DNA of 24,025 nucleotides from Hemicentrotus pulcherrimus (Eukaryota; Echinodermata; Echinoidea; Camarodonta; Strongylocentrotidae): contig BEXV01000533.1 in NCBI GenBank assembly GCA_003118195.1, forward strand, positions 69,474 through 93,498. The letters run 5' to 3'. Positions within the stretch are counted from its first letter, which is position 1; every line of letters starts with the position of its first letter. Shown here piece after piece: positions 23,001 to 24,025 of this stretch. A program made the translations under genes and the position numbers. Below the pieces are notes generated by a model. That model had not been told where the DNA came from and made no database searches. It was given only the letters and a program-made list of their open reading frames with translations.

Positions 23001-23570
23001 CTTGTGGCAGAGGCAACCATTCAGTATCACAATCCATTCATTCCCGAATCTGTGTATATCAACCTGATATTTACTGAAAGCGGTTGGCCACTGTATTAAA
23101 ATCTAAAATTCACCCAAAAATATTTTGTTTTGTATTTTAATAGGTTCATGTACTGATATGAGATTCAAAACTTAAAATGTTACTACCATAAATAATTTTA
23201 ACATAAAGATGACTCGAGGGTAGCCTAGTTGGCGCACACGCTCGCATAAAATAGGGCCTGCATGGAACTCAGCTTCGACGTGGGTTCTGTACACACTGTT
23301 TTATGTTATTCTGTATTTTCTTCATACTCCCTCATATCTGTTAGCTCATAGAAAGCCTGGTCAATTTTTGATTTTTTTTTTCTTCATTCTAGCTGTACAC
23401 AAATTATTTATTCATTTCTGATTGAATTGCAGGTTGATACTCACGTTCACGCAGCATCGTGCATGAATCAGAAGCATCTTCTCAGATTCATCAAGAAGAA
23501 GATGAAGACAGAAGCATCACGAGAGGTCTACTTTGACAAGAAACTTGGAAGGGCGCTGACACTCAAAGAG
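308..23570 (+). CDS. AMPD2: AMP deaminase gene, N-terminal half, multi-exon, 3' incomplete
   Basis: Gene-level entry for the spliced coding region. AMP deaminase converts AMP to IMP plus ammonia in the cytosol, as part of the purine nucleotide cycle. I read nine common or alternative exons whose phases all close: 1a or 1b (ends phase 1), then 9223-9338, 10077-10198, 17202-17355, 18477-18654, 19711-19770, 21617-21833, 22652-22781 and 23433-23570. The exon sum is 1290 nt with 1a and 1440 nt with 1b, both divisible by three. Recognisable family blocks in order are [64 protein letters not shown] and [21 protein letters not shown]. The MKELAAQK block favours AMPD2 over AMPD3, but the gene could be the single co-ortholog of both. 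Vertebrate AMPD2 is roughly 800-880 residues, so about half the protein is here. Most of the barrel and the remaining active-site residues lie past the right edge. Confidence 0.93.
650..864. repeat. TCTAGATC-rich low-complexity tracts
   Basis: Two tracts (650-728 and 790-864) are built from overlapping tctaga/agatct palindromic hexamers, separated by about 60 bp of unrelated AT-rich DNA. The first includes ctagggc-ag-gccctag, a 7-bp stem with a 2-nt loop near 671-686. They look like a degenerate short-motif satellite. No function is evident. Confidence 0.7.
2931..2982. repeat. TACATG hexamer repeat
   Basis: Overlapping acatgt/tacatg units, self-complementary and repeated about eight times with small interruptions. 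The same motif recurs at 4663-4682, 6294-6314, 8173-8219 and as singletons throughout. It is a dispersed simple repeat that also creates spurious short ORFs rich in M, Y, V and H. Confidence 0.8.
4027..4073. mobile_element. TTAA-bounded 47-bp palindrome (foldback MITE)
   Basis: Perfect 23-bp inverted arms (4027-4049 and 4051-4073) around a single C at 4050. Both ends are TTAA followed by AGGGAAAGTCCACCC on each strand. TTAA is the target site of piggyBac-type transposons, so this could be two terminal repeats joined with the interior lost. The arms are seen directly; the transposon class is inference. Confidence 0.65.
5207..5286. mobile_element. 80-bp element with TTAACCC terminal inverted repeats
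   Basis: The left end ttaacccgttg (5207-5217) and right end caatgggttaa (5276-5286) are inverted repeats of 11 bp with one mismatch, enclosing 58 bp with no ORF. Both ends are TTAA. It is consistent with a very small non-autonomous TTAA-targeting element, but a chance short inverted repeat is not excluded. Confidence 0.4.
5574..5809. repeat. Nested inverted-repeat block, possible MITE
   Basis: The outer arms gtcttcatca (5574-5583) and tgatgaagac (5800-5809) are exact inverses. Inside, cccgctattt (5657-5666) is the exact inverse of aaatagcggg (5771-5780), and cccgcta also pairs locally with tagcggg (5673-5679). The block is more GC-rich than its flanks. The nested layout suggests a foldback or TIR element of roughly 240 bp; the true ends are not defined. 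Confidence 0.4.
6421..6745 (+). CDS. AMPD2: AMP deaminase alternative first coding exon 1b
   Basis: The ATG at 6421 has A at -3, and an in-frame TGA at 6412-6414 fixes the start unless a splice intervenes. It opens 108 codons and ends at the donor cag|gtagga (6746) one base into a codon, the same phase as exon 1a, so it joins the acceptor at 9223 in frame. A basic cluster around residues 19-35 ([18 protein letters not shown]) contains PFKRRR. This resembles the PFKKRAS segment I recall from the vertebrate AMPD2 N-terminus, and RRRTQS fits a basophilic kinase site. The rest is polar and probably disordered. The phase match and the basic motif together support a second promoter-driven N-terminal isoform. 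Confidence 0.78.
7012..7352 (+). mobile_element. tRNA-derived SINE, near full length
   Basis: The head looks tRNA-derived: gagtggtttaagcac followed by a B-box-like ggttaatctcc at 7048-7058. The body has tgtcctttagcaaggca and aaatggggaccc, segments I recall from metazoan SINEs. The tail has tctgtaaagcgcttagagac and ends in attattattattata. The order head-body-tail on the + strand and the length of about 340 bp fit a SINE. The box sequences have drifted, so it is probably inactive. Confidence 0.65.
8026..8051. repeat. Short hairpin
   Basis: agatcaagat (8026-8035) and atcttgatct (8042-8051) are exact inverse arms around a 6-nt loop. Intronic; function unknown. Confidence 0.5.
8173..8219. repeat. 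TACATG hexamer repeat
   Basis: About 47 bp of overlapping tacatgta/catgta units, strongly self-complementary. It is the second-longest run of this motif in the window. Confidence 0.75.
8271..8294. repeat. Short hairpin
   Basis: tgcgattgat (8271-8280) and atcaatcgca (8285-8294) are exact inverse arms around atgg. Similar ttgcgatt words recur near 21450 and 23963, so this may be a piece of a dispersed repeat. Confidence 0.5.
9223..9338 (+). CDS. AMPD2: AMP deaminase exon 2 (first common exon)
   Basis: The acceptor follows a good pyrimidine tract ending ttcatgcag (9222), and the donor is cagcag|gtaatc. The two leading bases complete the split codon from 1a or 1b, and the exon ends in phase 0. 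Translation reads ...[18 protein letters not shown]. The SPMD-x(3)-Y-x-D/E-L/I-A pattern aligns with the vertebrate AMPD2 segment around TSMDGKCKEIAEEL. The upstream part ([19 protein letters not shown]) is S/P/T-rich with SP and TP dipeptides. A second AG six bases downstream (9227-9228) would also keep frame. Confidence 0.85.
9339..10076 (+). other. Intron between exons 2 and 3
   Basis: 738 bp, AT-rich, with a long T-rich pyrimidine tract just before the acceptor at 10077. I see no exon, hairpin or element worth naming in it. Confidence 0.6.
10077..10198 (+). CDS. AMPD2: AMP deaminase exon 3
   Basis: The acceptor is tttatacag|gtgctg and the donor gctag|gtcggt, giving 122 nt, phase 0 in and phase 2 out. 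The peptide starts [20 protein letters not shown] and continues into [34 protein letters not shown] aligns with YEFPEESPIEQLEE of vertebrate AMPD2 and is a reliable family marker for this region. The final AG is completed by the first base of the 17202 exon to AGA (Arg). Two other GTs, at 10182 and 10203, would end in phase 0 and fail to join exon 4 in frame, which supports the 10198 end. Confidence 0.88.
10984..11035. repeat. CT dinucleotide microsatellite
   Basis: A (CT)n run with two ctttctttct interruptions, preceded by a short CA run and followed by about 70 bp of further C/T-rich DNA. It generates spurious Leu/Ser-rich ORFs. Confidence 0.9.
12534..12734. mobile_element. TIR element with degenerate CTAACYC internal repeats
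   Basis: The left end ttgctcctgtgaaaattgct (from 12540) and the right end (cggagtaattgttgcaggag..., 12703-12730) are inverted repeats of about 25 bp with a few mismatches. Between them, 12612-12680 is a chain of aactctaac/taaccctaa-like words on one strand, similar to degenerate telomeric repeat. The combination looks like a non-autonomous DNA element with microsatellite filling. The outer limits are approximate. Confidence 0.6.
13190..14620 (+). repeat. Long pyrimidine-rich, G-poor tract
   Basis: The + strand here is dominated by C, T and A with very few G. It is most extreme at about 14338-14620, where runs such as cccctccccctctcctac occur and only a handful of G appear in nearly 300 bases. 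Short ORFs inside encode Pro/Leu/Ile/Ser-rich strings of no known family and are composition artefacts. Confidence 0.65.
15137..15210 (-). mobile_element. SINE 3'-tail fragment
   Basis: taataataataataatact followed by tatagcgcatttcaagctg and aatgcgctttacaa is the reverse of the GCGCTTT...ATTATTATT tail seen at 7276-7350. Only the tail is recognisable. Confidence 0.5.
15765..15845 (-). mobile_element. tRNA-derived SINE head fragment
   Basis: On the minus strand the piece reads ...GGTTTGTGGTTCAAGTCCCC..., and GGTTCAAGTCC (15802-15812 reversed) matches the pol III B-box consensus exactly. It is followed by GTGTCCTTTGGCAAGACCTC, the body motif that follows the head in the SINE at 7012. No complete cloverleaf is visible, so it is not a tRNA gene. 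Confidence 0.6.
15891..16068. mobile_element. 178-bp TA-flanked MITE, copy 1
   Basis: Perfect 14-bp terminal inverted repeats, AGTCAAACCTGTCT at 15892-15905 and its inverse at 16054-16067. TA lies on both sides (15889-15890 and 16069-16070). There is no ORF inside. TA target duplication and short TIRs fit a Tc1/mariner-type non-autonomous element. A second copy of the same length is at 22810-22987. Confidence 0.72.
17202..17355 (+). CDS. AMPD2: AMP deaminase exon 4
   Basis: The acceptor is gatttag|acacc and the donor agtggg|gtgagt, giving 154 nt, phase 2 in and phase 0 out. The first base completes an Arg codon with exon 3. The peptide begins with [20 protein letters not shown], which is strongly acidic, and ends [25 protein letters not shown] aligns with the FQRVTISGEE block present in AMPD2 and AMPD3. 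The acidic first half has no clear counterpart by eye and probably corresponds to the linker that varies between paralogs. Confidence 0.88.
18043..18111 (+). pseudogene. Decayed exon 5 copy, unit 1
   Basis: After ccttataag the frame reads [19 protein letters not shown], then CTL and a TAG at 18109-18111. The functional exon reads [26 protein letters not shown]. The match stops right after LLI and no equivalent donor follows. It is not a usable coding exon. Confidence 0.75.
18184..18272 (+). pseudogene. Decayed exon 5 copy, unit 2
   Basis: The frame stays open for 30 codons ([20 protein letters not shown], then [10 protein letters not shown]) to a TGA at 18274-18276. A donor-like gtgagc begins at 18273, so this is the only copy that could in principle be spliced in as an 89-nt exon without an internal stop. 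It would leave phase 2 and break the downstream frame. Confidence 0.65.
18325..18396 (+). pseudogene. Decayed exon 5 copy, unit 3
   Basis: The most diverged copy. gttccaccaaaagacact is followed by altered sequence, then [10 protein letters not shown] and a TAG at 18394-18396. It keeps an aag acceptor and the same non-coding tail as unit 2. Confidence 0.65.
18477..18654 (+). CDS. AMPD2: AMP deaminase exon 5
   Basis: The acceptor is ccttataag|gttcc and the donor cac a|gtaagt, giving 178 nt, phase 0 in and phase 1 out. The peptide begins with [20 protein letters not shown], continues [19 protein letters not shown] and ends [21 protein letters not shown] matches ALFIREKYMAL of vertebrate AMPD2, a strongly conserved N-terminal helix. 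The open frame extends left through unit 3's tail without a stop, but the family match begins exactly at the acceptor. Three broken copies of its 5' part precede it. Confidence 0.92.
18655..19710 (+). other. Intron before the optional exon
   Basis: About 1.06 kb. A possible SINE tail lies near 19200-19243 (gtgcgctttatgagcac followed by tcattattatta). Nothing else is recognisable. Confidence 0.5.
19711..19770 (+). CDS. AMPD2: AMP deaminase 60-nt optional exon 6
   Basis: The acceptor is ttgtattag|taag and the donor tccagc|gtaagt. The exon is 60 nt, entered and left in phase 1, so inclusion or skipping both keep frame. It encodes [20 protein letters not shown], rich in lysine with one SP site. 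Without it, exon 5 joins exon 7 as ...[12 protein letters not shown]..., close to the uninterrupted DAPVHPP layout of vertebrate AMPD2. The region is a surface linker in the family by position. There is no homology to prove it is used; a perfect donor and the matching phase are the evidence. Confidence 0.6.
19771..21616 (+). other. Intron between exons 6 and 7
   Basis: 1.85 kb, AT-rich. It contains an A-rich stretch with ttattgaaaacaaaaaaaca near 20437 that resembles a retroelement 3' end in reverse, and a c10/a9 homopolymer junction near 20791-20810. No exon is supported. Confidence 0.5.
21617..21833 (+). CDS. AMPD2: AMP deaminase exon 7
   Basis: The acceptor is tttaaacag|atcatcc and the donor cccat|gtgagt, giving 217 nt, phase 1 in and phase 2 out. 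The peptide contains [40 protein letters not shown] and [32 protein letters not shown] aligns with MVRGVVHVYTRR, and ELAYPD...[10 protein letters not shown] with ELPYPD...NVLMALIINGP of AMPD2. The split codon AT+T gives Ile of NGPI. This is the start of the conserved core just before the catalytic barrel. Confidence 0.95.
21834..22651 (+). other. Intron between exons 7 and 8
   Basis: 818 bp. Contains a purine-rich stretch from about 22280 and the GA microsatellite at 22511-22564. Otherwise nothing recognisable. Confidence 0.6.
22511..22564. repeat. GA dinucleotide microsatellite
   Basis: A (GA)n run with an interruption gaaagggaaagagaaag, about 90 bp upstream of the exon 8 acceptor. The purine strand is the coding strand, so the transcript carries a GA-rich intronic stretch. 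Confidence 0.9.
22652..22781 (+). CDS. AMPD2: AMP deaminase exon 8
   Basis: The acceptor is tcctccgcag|taaatcg and the donor agaaag|gtactc, giving 130 nt, phase 2 in and phase 0 out. The peptide runs [20 protein letters not shown], then [20 protein letters not shown] and LRK. It is nearly identical in pattern to AMPD2 [43 protein letters not shown]. The ELAAQK and VPHRDFYN words favour AMPD2 over AMPD3 (which has ELK-SNPHRDFYN). The donor is followed 28 bp later by a MITE. Confidence 0.97.
22810..22987. mobile_element. 178-bp TA-flanked MITE, copy 2
   Basis: Ends CAGTCAAACCTG (22810-22821) and caggtttcactg (22976-22987) are inverted repeats with one mismatch. TA precedes the left end, while the right flank is AA. 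Internally it has repeated ataaagaccac words and a ggtggtctttatag block that pairs with them. The length is exactly that of the copy at 15891-16068, so they belong to one family. It sits 28 bp inside the intron after exon 8. Confidence 0.72.
23217..23290 (+). mobile_element. tRNA-like SINE head fragment
   Basis: gggtagcctagttggcgcac resembles a tRNA A-box region (TAGCctAGTTGG), and gacgtgggttctgt about 45 bases later is placed like a B box. No full cloverleaf or recognisable tail follows. Recalled similarity to echinoderm repeats is an inference. Confidence 0.4.
23433..23570 (+). CDS. AMPD2: AMP deaminase exon 9, start of catalytic barrel
   Basis: The acceptor is gaattgcag|gttgat and the donor aaagag|gtcagt, giving 138 nt, phase 0 on both sides. 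The peptide begins [20 protein letters not shown] and continues through [19 protein letters not shown] to RALTLKE. The two His of THVH (residues 388 and 390 of the 1a model) are the first metal ligands of the adenosine/AMP deaminase TIM barrel. [13 protein letters not shown] is nearly invariant in AMPDs. The segment after KMKTE is the variable loop before the LKEVF helix, which continues in the next exon outside the window. Confidence 0.97.
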
Positions 23571-23599
23571 GTCAGTATACGTACGGTATTCTAGTTATG

Positions 23600-23662
23600 A
23601 TAATAATAATACACAACATTTATTAGGCGCTCAATACGGTTGTTTCTAAGTGCACCATTGTC
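23600..23662 (-). mobile_element. SINE 3'-tail fragment
   Basis: ataataataatacacaacat followed by tttattaggcgctcaatacg and gtttctaagtgcac is a reversed GCGCTT...AATAAT tail, related to those at 7276 and 15137. Confidence 0.5.
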
Positions 23663-24004
23663 TATCTACAAATTACCAACCAAAACTTATAATAAACACA
23701 CAAATTATAAATCTGTTCTTTATGCGATAAATCATGCATATATAATAATACAAATAAAAATGAGATCAAACATAAGATCTAACATGAGATCAAACAAACA
23801 AGGAATAAGATGATAATGAGAATAATTGCACAATCCCTGTGTGAATAAATGCATTTACAGTCTTTATTGTTTTTATCCTGATTGCTACATGAAGCATTCT
23901 AATTAGGCATTGCAAGAAAGTCGCAATCACTTGCAAAGCCCTAAAATTGTAAGTCTTGCGATTAATTGCAAATTTGCAAATGATCACAACTCAACGTTCT
24001 TGCA

Positions 24005-24025
24005 TTAGTAAGAGAGAGAGAGAGG
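24005..24025. repeat. AG microsatellite at window edge
   Basis: A short (AG)n run that probably continues beyond the window. Confidence 0.6.

Larger units (their letters stand above)
23571..24025 (+). other. Intron after exon 9 to window edge
   Basis: Contains a minus-strand SINE tail (23600-23662) and a block of ttgcaa/cgcaat words (about 23910-23990). It ends in an AG microsatellite at the edge. No coding exon is seen. Confidence 0.6.

Overview
The window is animal genomic DNA: AT-rich, with long introns and GT-AG splice sites, and no bacterial-style gene packing. The style of the interspersed repeats (ACATGT/TACATG runs, TCTAGA-rich tracts, tRNA-derived SINE pieces with GCGCTTT...ATTATTATT tails, small TIR elements) suggests a marine deuterostome, most likely an echinoderm such as a sea urchin. 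That taxonomic call is inference from recall, not from a search.

One gene is supported, on the + strand across the whole window: the N-terminal half of an AMP deaminase (AMPD2/AMPD3 type, closer to AMPD2). I can assemble it by phase-consistent splicing from two alternative first coding exons, 308-482 (1a) and 6421-6745 (1b). Common exons follow at 9223-9338, 10077-10198, 17202-17355, 18477-18654, an optional exon at 19711-19770, then 21617-21833, 22652-22781 and 23433-23570. Both first exons end one base into a codon, so both join the next exon in frame, giving models of 430 (1a) or 480 (1b) codons up to the last exon here. The 19711-19770 exon is 60 nt, symmetric in phase, and can be skipped in frame. 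The last exon carries the VDTHVHAA zinc-ligand motif and the [11 protein letters not shown] block that open the catalytic barrel. The rest of the catalytic domain lies beyond the right edge.

The most unusual structure is just upstream of the exon at 18477. Three decayed tandem copies of that exon's acceptor region and first ~60 nt lie at about 17998-18425, with a period of 141-144 bp. Each copy has an in-frame stop, so they are fossil or possible poison exons.

The rest is intron filled with repeats: two 178-bp TA-flanked MITEs of one family (15891-16068 and 22810-22987), a 47-bp near-perfect TTAA-bounded palindrome (4027-4073), an 80-bp TTAA-ended element (5207-5286), a TIR element with telomere-like CTAACYC filling (12534-12734), several SINE fragments, CT/GA microsatellites and a long G-poor pyrimidine-rich tract (about 13190-14620). 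I see no second protein gene, no convincing functional tRNA or rRNA gene, no CRISPR array and no virus.
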